A DNA stretch of 64,000 nt. Source: Cruorifilaria tuberocauda. Lineage: Eukaryota > Nematoda > Chromadorea > Rhabditida > Onchocercidae. The notes beneath the pieces were generated by a model. The model was not told where the DNA came from. It did not search any database and worked only from the letters and a program-made list of their open reading frames with translations. Shown in pieces: positions 49,001 to 61,934 of the stretch (the stretch's first letter is position 1; each line of letters opens with the position of its first letter). The stretch is taken from positions 62,001-126,000 of the forward strand of contig JABVXU010000108.1 in the NCBI GenBank assembly GCA_013365365.1. The letters are read 5' to 3'. The position numbers and the translations under genes are program-made.

Positions 49001-52000
49001 ACTAATAATAAAACAGATTGGGTAAAATTTTAGGAATGTTGAAAAATTTTTTGCTATAATTTACACTTACCAATAGAGTAAATTGTCTTGCCTTTACCAA
49101 GCACTTCACCATTCAATGTCCACATAATATCAGGTGACGGAAAACCGCGTACACCACATTTCAAGCTAAATGGTCTGCCAACAGGTATCAACGATTCGTT
49201 CGGTGATATTGTAATGATACGAGGAACAACTATAATTTTTGATCATGCTAAAATCAAAACTAATAATAATTCAGAATTTAAAAATTAAATAGCAAAAATA
49301 TGCTACCAAAAACTTCAAGTGTAAACGCCTGCTGAGCAGTTCCAGCTTCATTTGTTGCCATGCATACGTATAAACCGGAATCTGAACTTCTAGCATCCAT
49401 TATCCGGAGTATCTGAATATATAAAATAAATTTTTAATTGTGCAAAATTTTCACAAAATTGTTACAAAAATTTTTAAATCTGATTAAATTTCCCACAAAA
49501 ACTTCGTTATTAGATTTCGGAAAGATAATTTAGTTATCTTCTTCATATCACTAATTAAAAGAAAGATAAATTTAACCTTATCCTCAACGACATATCTCAT
49601 TCCAGTCTCAATAGGAATTCCATTAAGTTGCCAAGAAACTATCGGCGGTGGTTCACCGCTAATATTGCATAAAAGTTGAGCTTCTCCACCCTCAATCACT
49701 TGATAATTACCACCGTTCAGTATCTTTGGAGCTTCTGAAGATAATCGTTTAAATTTTCAGAAAGAAAGATAAGAATGATAAGAACTGATATTGTTCGACA
49801 TTTGTAAACGATCCTTTCAAATTTAAAAAAAAAAACAATTAGTCGAATTTAGAAATCAAAATTAAAATACGTATTTTGACAAACTTACGAACTATAGAAA
49901 CCGTATATAAAAGCTCATCTTTGCCAGCAATATTTGATGCAACACATTTGTATGTTCCATGATCGTTTAAGGTAACATCGTTTACCTTCAAGTATTAATT
50001 AGAATAAATCAATATCAATAAATTAATTAATAAACAGATGAAAATCCAAAAAGTTTTTTATAATTTGATGTTTTTTGCAACTATTTTTTTGTAATAGTAA
50101 TTCTGACAAATATATGCAAAGAAAAATATGAAAAAGATTTTTTTCATCTTTTTTAAATATCTATTAATTTAAAAGAATACCTGAAGATAACGACCATTTT
50201 CACCAATAATCACATTTGACGTTGTTTCACGTATCATTGTATCGTTCACGTACCTATAAAACAATTAGGATACATTATATTCAGATCGATATGGTCTACT
50301 AATTCATTTAAAAAATGAGACAAGAAAAAGAAGAAATATAATTTCATTTTGCCTTTCGAGTGTTTAAGGAAATAAATTAATTAGAATGAAAAATTGAGCG
50401 GTAATGAAATATGAGGGTAGCAAAAAACACTAACCAAAATATTTGAGGTAATGGTTTACCGGTTGCATCACAAATTATTGTTAATGTTTGAGCAGTTGGT
50501 AATCGTGGACTCATCTCAACGTTATCACGATTAATCATCGGAGGTACTGCAAATGATATTTATAAAGGATTTTATTAAGGGTTGAGATTTTATAAATAGA
50601 AATTTTGAAAAAATTTTCTTCGCATTAATATGATACCTAAAACATCGACGTGTACAGTAGCAGAAGATGTACCAACTTCATTCACCGCGGTACACGTATA
50701 TTCACCTACGTGTGATTGTTTCAAACGAGGAATATCAAGTCTTGTTCCTTTCAATGAGATTCTTGCACCTAGATAGAAAATACTTTTACATTAAGTGTAA
50801 ATCTAAGTTAATCATATATTCAATCATTGGTTTCATTTAGATGCTTATTTGTTTAATGTTTATTTTACTTTAATTGACATTTGGTTGTTTACTTTTTAAA
50901 TTTGATACGTTTATGTTTATCTTTACTTTTAAATCGTTTCAAATTGTTATTATTAATTTATTAATTTAATTTTACTCGTTTCACAATTCATTTATCTCAT
51001 TGAAATCAAAATTTTAATGAATTAAATTTTTCATTTCAGTAATTTATAATAAAGAATATTTGGAAAAAATATGCTGACCGTTTGCAGAAGTGATAAGTGG
51101 TTGACCGTCCTTAGCCCATGATAATGATGGTTCTGGATTACCAGTAGCTTGACACTGTATTGTGATAACACTGTCGATCGGTCGAACATTATCATCCGGA
51201 TTTATGGATACGACTGGAAGTGCTAAAAATAAATATCAAAATGATAAACGATAAAAATGATAGATATTATGAAAGAAAAGTATTTGGAAATCTATGGCGC
51301 TAATTGTTCAATTGCGCTCATTTCAGATATTTAGAACTAGTCAGCATTTATTAAAACGAAAAAAATATTATAAGAAAACAAAAAGTTCACTCCAAACATC
51401 CAACGTTAATTCATGGTCTGTTTTACCAGCCGCATTTGATGCTTCACACGTCCAAATACCAGCATGATCACGTTTAGCTTCCAATATTTCCAATCCTAAA
51501 ATTTAATTACAAGCTAATAGTTAGCTTAAATCTGATTAAATTCATTTTCGAATATCTTCGTATGAATTTCGGTGGATTTAATTTTTTCTATAGCTTTTTG
51601 TATTCGAAATTAATAAGATTGCAAAACCCTGTCCATTCTCGACTAGTCGTATATCACTTCTCTTATTAACTGTCACTGGATAACCATCTTTCATCCAACG
51701 AATTGTCGGTAATGGATATCCGGAAACCATACACCAAAGAGTAATGGGACGTCCGGAAACAACATTCGGTTGTTGCTCGTTCCGACTATAATCCAAATGA
51801 GGCGCTGCTGTAGAAACGAAAATTTTTCCATTAATAATGCTGATAATTAAAAATTTCCGGAAATTTAATGATCCTTGATATTTATACTTACGGTGGATTT
51901 AAAGAAGGTTGAAAAATTTGTTCGCCAATATAGAGAACAGAAATTAGCTAAAGAAAAAAATCCTAGGATTTCAAATATATAATCGAACGATTTTAAATAA

Positions 52001-55000
52001 TAGTATTAATTAGCAGATTGAGACATATCATGCTCACAATAATTTCATGCAATTAAACCTGCCCAATAAAAAACGATCATTAATCAATTGATATTGGAAT
52101 ATCTTTGTACTACAAGAATCTTCCTCAAGATTCTATTCTATTAAGTTTGAATTTACTTATAATGAATTATAAGTTATAATATTTTCCTCCTTGAGGTCAG
52201 CGTGATTGACTTATACGCCTTTTAAATTTCAGCTTCAAAAGTTTAGCCTTCAGCTTCTGACAATGCTCAAAGGCAATCTAGATACGTACAAAGTATTTCC
52301 ACGTAGAAATCAAGTGATGATTCGCCTGCACGATTCAGTGCAACACATGAATAATTGCCAGCGTCAGAAAGTGACATGCGAGTGATATGCAAACGTTCAC
52401 CTTCAGATGTGATCTAAAATTGCAAGGATTAAAACATTCAGTAGAAATGAATATTTTAGATTTGGAAAGTGAATTTTAAATAGAAAAATCAGAGTTTATA
52501 AAGAATTAAACATATTATAAGGAATTGCTGTTAATTGAAAAAAACACTAAACTGAAAATTTTGATACGAAATAAAAAAATCAAATACTAAACCTAAATTT
52601 ATTAATAAGCTGATTATACCAATATATTTGTGCTAAATCACACGGACATAACCTTGGCTTAATTTGGTACCACAATTCACTGGTATCAATCAAGGTGGAA
52701 TTGACTGATACCAATGAATCAAGGTGGATTCGCAGATCATAATTTGTTAGTGTAATTAATATTTGAAAAGCAAATGGAATCGTTCTTGGAAAATGAAAAA
52801 TAACGAATGATTTGACTAACTTTAATATTTGGTATTACATTTGCATCAATTGGACGGCCATCTTTGTACCACAAAATTTCCGTAGGAGTTGTTGAATATT
52901 CGTCATGTTTTACTGGACAGTACAGCGTAACGCTATCTTTTTCTCGTTTGGTATATTTTTGTGATTCTATCCTTTCAAGTTGTGGTGGTACTGAAATTTG
53001 GAAATTCAACAAAGTAGTAGAAACAAAATAGAGTAAATTGATCCATTACGATTTGAGGAAGAAAAGAAGTTTAACCCAACCTAAAACTTCGAGGTTGAAA
53101 CTCTGCTCTACTCGCCCTCCTTTATTTTCAACCACACAAAGAAATTGTCCTTGGTCGCTTACTCTCACTTCTTTGATACCAAATGTTTGATTATTCTGAA
53201 AGATATCATTTATCACGATTCTTTTCTCAGCAAAGATCAATTCAAATAATTCATAAATTTGTACTGCTGGATTTTAATTTGAACTAACAGTTTAAATTAT
53301 TTATCAAACTTTTATCTCTTATTGATGATGGATAGCTCATTTAAACGATTTAAATAATGATATTAATTAGCAGATTGGGAAATGTCGTGCTCTACAATTA
53401 AACCTGCTCAATAACAAAACGATCATCATCAGTTGATATTGGAATACCATCTTTATACCATATTACTGATGGATGTGGGATTCCAGAAACTGGACATTCT
53501 AGGTAAATTGATCTGCAAAATCCTTGATTAAAAAATAAACTTACAGCTAAATGAAATTAGCATAACTATCAGAATCGCAAAAAGTATCATTTCCATGTTT
53601 TATGATAATTCATGGTTAGAATTCAGGAATTATTAAGATAATTAACAAAAGCAAAATTAAAAATGAAAAATCGTGAAAGAAAATATGGCATCAGAATCTG
53701 CAAAATAATCTAAAATTGAAAATGACCATTTCAATCATCTGTTATCATTAATTTTTCGTTCAAATTTTTGCAGATATATCTGGAAAATTGAAAATGACTA
53801 ATTTTTTTGAAACGAACCTTCCTGCAACGGCTAATGGATTGCCGATGATATTGGAAGTATCGATACTTGGTGGTACCAACACCTTCAGTATCAAGTTGAT
53901 ATCAGCTGAACCTGCTTCATTTTCCGTCTTACACGTATATTTGCCACCATCGCTTATTTCCACACCACGAATCGTTATTTGCTAATAAAAAATTGAAATT
54001 TTTGAGGAAAAATAATAATCAATCATAACTTTTACTAACTGAAACAATTCAAAAACAATCAAATAAACAAAGAACACACTGAGTTTAATCTTCATTTTCT
54101 TGGAAATAACTTTATGTAAATAATTCTTATAATCAACATAATCATTCATTTAATTATTCATAAATATAATCAAAATATCGTTGTAACCATGAAGTAAAAT
54201 CTTTGTTATAAGAAACACTAAACAAATCGAATGATTCCCTTTTCAGCATTCTAAGAACTACGTGATCGTTGCTCAGTTGTATCTCTTATATATTTACATG
54301 ATTACTATCGACTTTACTTCTTAATCATCTACGTGATTACTATTATCTTATCTCTTGCATTATATACGATATACTAGAGTCTGTCTACGAGATTACTGTT
54401 TATCGTACATATTGTATTCTGACAATCCTGTTGTATTCTGTCTAGAATATTCTTCATTCATCTATCATCCAACGAAGAGATCATCCCAATCATTTCTACT
54501 ATCAAGAAATATTTTTAATTTTCTTAAGTTTAGCTATTAGTATCATACTGTCGCTGCTTGTAATGTAATCAGTTGCAATAGGATTACACTGTAATTTGCT
54601 GTACTAGAATCTACCAAGTGAAATTTATTCCAAAACTTTTTCACTAATTTGAACAATCAAACTGTCTCTTTCACTTCAATAACTAACAAGGATTCTTTGC
54701 TACTAACATTATAACTGTTATATCTTATTATCATGAATCTTCCGTAAGGAATAAGCCTTTACAATAATCTTGTCCGTGAACTTGATTAATTGAAAAACAC
54801 ATGACGAATCCTTCTACTTGAAATTGATTTGTAAATGAGTCTAATTTGATCATTAGGTGATTGACGATCACTCTTTCACAAAAAATGAGTATTTTTTTAT
54901 ATCTTTGCTCAAAAATTAGCGTTGCTGGATAATCATATCACTTCTAGTTGGTGACAATATCATGCTTGGCTTATTTTTAATTAATTTTCAAGCATATAAT

Positions 55001-58000
55001 ATTCGTTGTAACGTGATTTTTTATTCATTTAAATTGATAGAATGAAAAAAAAAAATGATTTTGCATTATTTCTATCAGAATTATTTCTTTAAAACTAAGA
55101 TCTTTAAATTTCAGATAAAATCATTCCTGATAATCAGATCAACAATCTGATTCTGGACTGCATGAAGTCCTCACATATAAAATTGATATATCCAAGTTTG
55201 AATCTGACATCCGGTTAGATCACAAATTAAAACCAAGAAGATATCAATATCACATGCAATTTTCAAATATATCAAAATCTTAACGAATAATAATGGAATT
55301 TATATTGATGTGATAAAACAAACTTACCTGTCCATTCGGTGAGATATGAATGTTTTCAGTAAGATATAAGGGTGAATCACCGCGGAACCAATGAATTTCC
55401 GGTTTTGGTTCAGCTTCAACATCGCAATCCATGGTGACCGTTTTACCAACTACCACTTCATACACAGCTTCACCACGATGATAAAATTTCGGTGGACCTA
55501 ATAAAGTTTGAATTCTTATCACAAATTTGTAATTGCAACTAAGCAAACATAACGGAACATGATAACATTTCCTTCTATAACTCTCGTTAAAGTTATAGTG
55601 AAAATTTCAGTTGAAAATTCAACAATCATAAAGTTAATTTCTAATATATTTCAGAGTAAATTAAAATTATTTTTGCATTTAAAAATTCTCAATGTTAAAA
55701 ATGAAAATTACCTATAATTTCAAGTTCATAATTCGTATTTAATATTCCAGCTTCATTTTCTGCATGACACATATAGCGTCCGCTATCAGACTGCTAAAGA
55801 TATACAAGCACTATCACTGAATAGTGGCAAGTTTAAATTTGAACCATAGGAGAGAGATTAAAAAATCTTTTTCCCACATAATTCCTAGTTTCATCTCATT
55901 TTATTATCAAAATTATTCGTTTCTCATTCCGACAAGAATACCTTCGATTCTTGAATGATTAGATTTGTTTCTCCAACAGTCATTGCATGATCAATCTTAA
56001 TTGGTTCCCCATTATATAACCATTCGATCTGAAAAAAGTTATCTTTATCAAAATGAAATCAGACTGAAAAAAATTTACTAATACTGTAAATCTATTACTA
56101 TTTAAGGAACCTTTGGTTTTGGATTGCCTTGAACTGGACAATGCATGATAACTTTGGAGCCTTGAATAACACGTAGATTCTGATCGATTTGTTCATCGAT
56201 ATGTGGTGCTATCAGTACAGTAACTGTAAAACTGGCCTCTGCTTCTCCAGCAAAATTCTTCGCAACGCATGAATAGCTTCCGGAATCTGCTCTATAAAGA
56301 AAATTATTTTGCAAAACTTCTGAAAAATATCTTTCCGTATTTTTACTCCCTTCCTCTCTCTTCTTAGTTTACGTTGTGGCTAAAGTTTCCTCCAATATGA
56401 AATGTCGTGAAGATTATTTTAGCTTTTAATTTGATTCAACGACAACTTATCGACGAAGTTTTCTTCTTTGAATGAAATTGGTGGAACAGTTTTTCGTTCA
56501 GTGGAAGATTTGATTTTGTAACACGAGCCGACTCGATAGTTTATTAGTTGGAGAGGTGATTATAGTGATCAGTGGAAAGGGTGATTGTATTTCAGAACTG
56601 ATCTCGGATACTTTTGGTCTATGGTTGAGTGAAAAATTGGCAAGGAGGATAATTCAATTGGCGACAAAGACTATTGTACGAAGGAATGAGAATATCTGTT
56701 GCAAGCACAGAGGATTTAAGCTAGACACAAAGCATTTAAGCTTGATGCAAAAGATTTAAGCCAAACAAAAAGGATTTAAGCTAGACACAAAAGATTGACA
56801 TGCGACTAGCTATAGGTAAAGGTTAAGACAGAACAAAGCTAACTATAGACAACATTAAGCCTTCTTAATTTTATAACAAATGATGAATCATTGAATACGC
56901 CGATTTTCCGACACAAAATAGATTTTACTCAAACCTGCGTGATTTAAGAATCATCATTGTTTCACCACGTGGACTCAGTATGATATTCGTCATATCTTCA
57001 ATTGGACGCCCGCCACGCATCCATCTGAAATTACAGCACGGAAGGATGTCTTTTTTAATTTTTAAAATTACAGTATGAATTTTTTTAGATGAACAATTGG
57101 AATATTAACGAGAGATTATATTTGTGATAATTTATTTCGGTCAAAAATAGAAAAAAACTCTACGTGATAACTGGTTCAGGATGTCCATCAACTTTACATT
57201 CAAGACGTGCTCGTTCACCATCACGAACTCGAATTTCCGGTTTAAGTTCACGAAAACGTGGCTTAATAAAAATATCAACTTCAAAATCAATTGATGTTTT
57301 GCCAGCTTCATTACGTGCTTCACACGTGTATCTAAAAATTCATTTATAATAATAACGATATGATTGAAAAGCTTTATTTTAAGCTTTTATACATATTTTC
57401 ATACCAAAATGAGACATTCGTTATTTCTCGGATTAAAAAATTTTACATTATGCGATAGTTTTAGAGTAATTACGGTTGGATAAACATCCCGAGAGTTCAT
57501 GCAAAGATATTTCCCGAGATATCCCAAATAAAATGTGTGGTTTGTTTGCTTTGCAGTATATTTCATTGAATCAATATTTCATGAATTACGATAACTCACT
57601 TCCTGATAGCATTTCAATTTAATCATGTATTTTTACTTAAAAAATTGAAAGTATCAACTATCACCTGCCAGCATCAGAAGCTTTCGATGAATTAATCACA
57701 AAACGTGGACCAGGTGTGCTTAAAAGTCGTCCATCACGTTTCCACACAATCATCGGTTTTGGATTTCCACTTGCAATACATTCTAATGTTACTGTAGCAT
57801 TTTCTTTCACCTGAACAACACGTTCACCTTCCAGAATCATCGGTGGAACTAAAAAAGCTGACATTTAGTCACAAACAAGCAGTGATATACTGAATTTGAA
57901 AAATGATAAAGTATCAAAGAATAAGAAAGAAAAAGTACCTTCCTTAAGTTTTAAGCTATAAAAGAAGAAAAAATAAATCTTCACAATAGATAACTTTTGT

Positions 58001-61000
58001 GATTGTGAGATATGAAATCCACTGATAAGGTTTCTTTCTTGCATATTCACAATCATATCATATCAGTGTGCACTAACCAAGCACATGAAGTTGTGTTGTC
58101 ATTCGATGTTCACCAGCTGGATTTCTTGCTATACAGGTGTATCGCCCTGCATCACCAACTTGCGCTTCCCTAAATTTACACCTTCTTCTTTTATTATTTT
58201 AAATTAATTTATTCCTTTTAAATTACGTGAACAAAGAAATTGAAATTATTCACTGCAATTAATAAAATATAGCTTAATGAATTTCCGCTAAAAAGTAAAC
58301 AGGATTTAATAAATTTAATTTTGCAAAGACAAAGATTGTTGCTACACGAAAAATTCCATTCATGCTAATTTAATTATTTGCATCAAAATGCTATTAAGAT
58401 TAATGCATTTCTTTACTGTTCATTGCATTTGGAAATTTTTGAATTTTGAAAAAAGAAACCTGAAATGAATGTAATGCAAATTAGTGGATGATTGAGCTAT
58501 TGTAGCATTAAATCGTTGGCCATTTTTTAACCATTCAACTTTTGGCGCTGGTGTCCCACTTACTTCACAACGAATTGTCTGTCCTTGTCCTTTGATTACT
58601 TTCAATTCATCAAGAGTTGTTGAAATTCTTGGTGGTGCTACAATCAATATTCAACCATACAAAATGACTTCAATTAATTCATTCTTTTAAATTAAACAGC
58701 AAAATTTATGGAATTAATTTCTCGAATTCAATTTATTGAAATACAGGTAACAATTATTAGGTTCGTAGGAATTAATTCTTAGGATAAGTTATGGGAATAT
58801 GGCGGAATAATTATTGCATTGAAATTATTAATTATTTTGGAATATTAGAATAACTTTACCAATTACTTGCAAGAATGTATCAGCTTCAGCTCTTCCAACT
58901 TTATTTGTTGCCGTACACGAATATCGTCCTTCCTGATTCACTTGTATTTCTTTCAGTGCCAATAAAGTACCATTGTTTAAAATCTAAATTCAAGCGAACA
59001 TATAAAAGAATTAAATTAATTAAAACTAAAAATAAAATATGGATTTAAAAGTTGTTACAAAAAATTAAATATTCAGTAGGAATTTAAGCAAAATTCAATT
59101 TCTTTACCGAATCAAACACAAATAAAAGTGTTAAGCTTTTAATATTTTGAATAAGGATATAAATTTAATTAGTTTTTTTCAGATTAAAATATCATATTTT
59201 AAAGTGATAGCAAACTTATGCATTTCAAGACTTTCTTTTAAGTTTGAAATAAATTAATTACTCGAATATTTTCGGATGGAAAAATTGTTCGTCCATTGAA
59301 AGACCAAACATTTTTTGGTGTCGGTATACCAGTTATCCTACATTCAATATGAACCGTTTGATTCAAAACCGATTCAAACTTACGAAATGCTGATCCAATA
59401 ATTTTTGGCGGAACTGAAAATTATTGTGCTTGTATTTGTTGAAAAGACTATAATTCAGCGTAAATTTCTTTATGTTTAAGAAGTGATTCGATTGATTACT
59501 TATCATTTAAAGTGATATTTTCCAGAATTTTATCAATTTAACCGGAAACATAGTATCATCTATCTTTTCTTAATAATTTATCATAACATTTGGTCATTTA
59601 TAAAATTTTATCAAAAAATTTTTTTCATAGGAAATGGCAATTTTGTGGGAACGTTTGGTAAAATTAAATTAGGAATGAAAACTGGTTCAATTTACGCTAA
59701 ATTGGGAAAAAACTTTATAAAGAGAAAGCATAGGAAATAACTTTCTAAGAATTCATCTATGGTATTTGAATCATGAAAATTATTGCTAAACAAGTATTTT
59801 ATCACTTCTATAAAGATCTTATCAAAAATAATATCATTTGAATTTGCAAATTTGCATTTGGAAAACATAGCCTAGATCAGTGAGGAAATGAACTGAAATG
59901 AATTAGTTCAAAATTCTGATTCTCTCTTTTTGCTAATTGTTGCTTAAGCAATTCATCGTATCTATGAGTAATTCAAGTTGACAGATAATTTGATTTTCAA
60001 TGAAAGCTAATAACTTTGGCTTCTAGAATAATTGAAATTGCCAACTTTTTGTTACTTAATTAAATTTACCTAAAACGACGACATTTATGTATGCAATTGC
60101 TTCTCCAGCATCATTCCATGCTCGACAAACATATCGACCTGCATCATATACTTGCCCACGTAGGATATGCAACTTTAAGCCACTCGTTGATAGCTGTAAC
60201 TTACTTTTACTGATAACTACAATTTTATTTATCGCAGTTTTAGTGATAGCTGCAATTGCAACCTTACTAGGATATTACGACTTACCTTTAGTATTATTTC
60301 TATTAATAACTGCAACCTTACTTTTATTAATAACTGCAGCTTTATTTTGTGATAACTGAAACCTTATTTTTACTGATTATTATACCTTTAGTAATAACTG
60401 AACTTACTCTTAGTTATATCTGTAACCTTTTATTTCCTGCAGTTTGCATTACTTCATATAATTTCACCGATAAGAATTTAGAATTTCAATTTCTTTTCTT
60501 TTTTAGCTTTTTTTTCAAATTCTTACTTCAACTTTCAGGGTACGTTAGAAATTTTTCTCGCTATCGAATTGGGTTTGATTTTGAAAATTGGAAAAAATCC
60601 TAACATTTCCCTTTTAATTTTAATATTATCAATGCGGTTTGCAAGAAGTTTTATTGATGTTGTCAAAAATAGTTCCCAAAAAAAAACTTTTCAAAAAATA
60701 GCAATAAATTTTATTGGCAATAAATCAATCACGACGATCGTGTCGTTTATTAGATAAATTTTCGTAGACACTTGCATATCAAACTGCCATAGCAAAATTA
60801 TACCCTTTCTTATTTCTGTTTTCTTTTAAATAAAGAACCGGTTTTCCTATAAATTTTATTCGCATACAGTATGAAAAAGGTAAGTACTTTTTGAACCGTA
60901 TGATCTATTTTTTTTTACGAATTAATTTTGAAATTTAATGCAATTTTACGAATGAAATACAATTTATCATTATGTAATTATTGCTAATACTCTTTTATTA

Positions 61001-61934
61001 CCACTTTTATCATAACTGCTTGAGTTTGATTAGAGAATGACAGAGTTTCGTTTTTGGAATTGATCTAAAATTTTCAACTTATTCTTTTCATCTACTAAAG
61101 AAAAAAATGATAAGAGAAATGAAAAATCATTACTGTTTTTCATTAATGGAATAACAAATCAGAATTGCTTAAACAATTTAATTATCATTTTTTATAATTT
61201 ATTATCATCTAGTTTTATTATCATTTATCACTGCACTAACCTGTAAGTTATTCGAAGTAGTAATTGGAATACCATTCTTAGTCCATTGTATTTCCACTGA
61301 TGGATCATTGATTGGACAAGTTAGCGTCGTTGTTTCATTTTCAGGTAATTCAATGACACGATGCTGACCATCCATTTGTGGTGGTTCTAAATTTAGGTAC
61401 AGATGATAGGTACAAATATAAGATTTCAATTTCTAATTCACGAATTGAGTTCTAAATTCTAAATCAAACCAAACTTATCGCTTATTCCACTAAAATATCT
61501 TACATCCAAAAATGAACAACTATTCTTTGAAATTTGATTTTTTTCAAGAATAAAAAATTAAGTCCTGATTTTACTTAATAGTAAAGTAATTAATGCGCAA
61601 AAAATATCAGGTAAAGAATTAATGAGAGAGAGGGAGAATACCGAAGAAATTTAATAAGCAATTCCAATTTTAATTTCAGATATGATTACTCGGATTTTTG
61701 ATTGTTTTAGATCAATTAAAAGACTTAAGAATATAAATTTTTTACAAATTCTAAATTTCGACAGAAAAAGAATTAACTAAGAATAGCCACAATCAGATCT
61801 TTTTCCGCTCGGCCAGGTTTATTTTCTGCCACACATGAATATCGGCCAGCATCCTGATCAGTAGCTGATTCAATATGTAGTTGTTGATGATTATTCAGAA
61901 ACATAACATCTGTTTCGTTGATTTGTTGACCATT
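39208..61934 (-). CDS. him-4: Hemicentin (HIM-4 family), 3' part: 54 exons, 2556 aa, continues upstream of the window
   Basis: Very large secreted extracellular-matrix protein. In Caenorhabditis elegans HIM-4 forms tracks that anchor cells and tissues to basement membranes. From its 5' end in the window the protein reads 21 I-set Ig domains (the first in part), a G2F/nidogen-like domain, a cbEGF block and a fibulin-type C-terminus ending FIVFISVSEYDF. Most Ig domains are split between two or three exons with phase-1 junctions at the domain borders, the usual hemicentin pattern, so domains can duplicate or drop out in frame. Summed exon lengths (7671 nt) divide exactly by three. The von Willebrand A domain, first Ig domains and start codon must lie beyond 64000. 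Separate entries describe the parts. Confidence 0.93.
40204..42094 (-). other. him-4: Hemicentin calcium-binding EGF block
   Basis: Exons 42094-41897, 41794-41726, 41395-41279, 41198-41100, 40803-40690, 40318-40204. There are five calcium-binding EGF openings of type D-I-(N/D)-E-C: DINECEF, DIDECALG, DIDECAES, DINECVFN, DINECLYD. Between the third and fourth, exon 41198-41100 encodes a Cys-poor insert (LAGGLTDLKLIRFDENWSV) followed by CEPGYYRIGATC. Junctions are phase 1, so modules are exchangeable. The acceptor of exon 40803 is the unusual TTTTTAAG. Confidence 0.86.
42278..43824 (-). other. him-4: Hemicentin G2F / nidogen-like domain
   Basis: Exons 43824-43681, 43427-43168, 42806-42691, 42465-42278. 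It starts GLVGVINKVKGSVNGQRL, continues ILGANLGTIGETLLGYIM and YAQFEMVFNGQMPHFSNE, and ends in CPVGYHITDGSCV leading into the first EGF. This is the beta-barrel domain shared with nidogen and lies where hemicentins carry it, between the last Ig and the EGFs. Acceptors of 43427 (atcaag) and 42465 (gctaag) are non-standard but required by phase. Confidence 0.82.
44012..47031 (-). other. him-4: Hemicentin last four Ig domains with a non-Ig insert
   Basis: Exons 47031-46870 and 46780-46655 (Ig: SIGETVILTCNTTGVPEPVV ... DDGFYHCVAKSNAG), then 46434-46298 and 46116-45965 (non-Ig stretch beginning DSKKDYKVIWVECDQFGR and running to LRGLRRAPLAMPRF), then 45728-45521 (Ig with GQPKPHITWIRNG ... GDYICLAENTVG), 45219-45052 with 44549-44313 (divergent Ig: ILNCIFNSTVSKNVIWKI ... 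GYQCYTANQ; then VYVNLNESLILNCKL), and 44126-44012 (VFKCIATNRYGKS). The exon starting near 45219 needs a gag acceptor. The better-looking tag at 45243 is out of phase. Confidence 0.8.
51984..52110 (-). pseudogene. Fossil Ig exon duplicated into a hemicentin intron
   Basis: This stretch, between exons 51807 and 52290, aligns over ~120 bp with 53341-53462, which is the 3' part of exon 53512-53404 plus its following intron. Both contain TATTAATTAGCAGATTG and then AATTAAACCTGC. In the copy the coding part has lost the Trp codon region, carries TAA TGA in frame and reads TTGGGCAG at the old donor. It is a decayed partial copy and not spliced in my model. Confidence 0.75.
53982..55327 (-). other. 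Long hemicentin intron (1.35 kb)
   Basis: Intron between exons 55497-55328 and 53981-53818. It is pyrimidine/AT-rich on the + strand, with no nested gene that I can support on either strand. Confidence 0.6.
56697..56800. repeat. Minisatellite of ~20-21 bp in a hemicentin intron
   Basis: About five degenerate copies of a unit like GGATTTAAGCTAGACACAAA run between 56697 and 56800 in the intron between exons 57024-56935 and 56291-56111. Confidence 0.65.
60188..60450. repeat. Degenerate minisatellite carrying splice-like signals
   Basis: About ten diverged copies of a 22-30 bp unit (consensus near ATAACTGCAACCTTACTTTTA) start at the acceptor of exon 60193-60070 and run into the upstream intron. 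Read on the minus strand, many copies contain GTAAG and TGCAG, copies of the real acceptor neighbourhood. Confidence 0.6.

Larger units (their letters stand above)
47181..61934 (-). other. him-4: Hemicentin Ig array, 16 complete domains plus one partial
   Basis: Exons in transcript order by start: 61934, 61386, 60193, 59413, 58983, 58637, 58169, 57848, 57331, 57024, 56291, 56028, 55793, 55497, 53981, 53512, 53195, 52990, 52413, 51807, 51495, 51222, 50768, 50546, 50253, 49985, 49734, 49412, 49229, 48746, 48302, 47906, 47563, 47321. Each domain shows the I-set pattern: a P-P start, C before G-x-P-x-P, W, and D-x-G-x-Y-x-C-x-A-x-N-x-x-G (for example CDVEAEPKPEIHWFRGDSPL; DAGRYTCIARNPAGE; DHAGIWTCEASNAAGKTD). 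The first exon here is only the C-terminal half of a domain, so its partner exon is upstream. The intron before 55328 is 1.35 kb; the rest are shorter. Confidence 0.88.

Noticed and set aside
52640..52740. Second possible relic exon near a TGTGGTACCAA (W-Y) motif on the minus strand
   Set aside because: Only a 12-bp direct repeat and one short motif; too little to claim homology with an Ig exon.
54000..55300. Nested gene inside the 1.35 kb hemicentin intron
   Set aside because: The short plus-strand frame near 54355-54540 has no exon-like flanks or recognisable residues.
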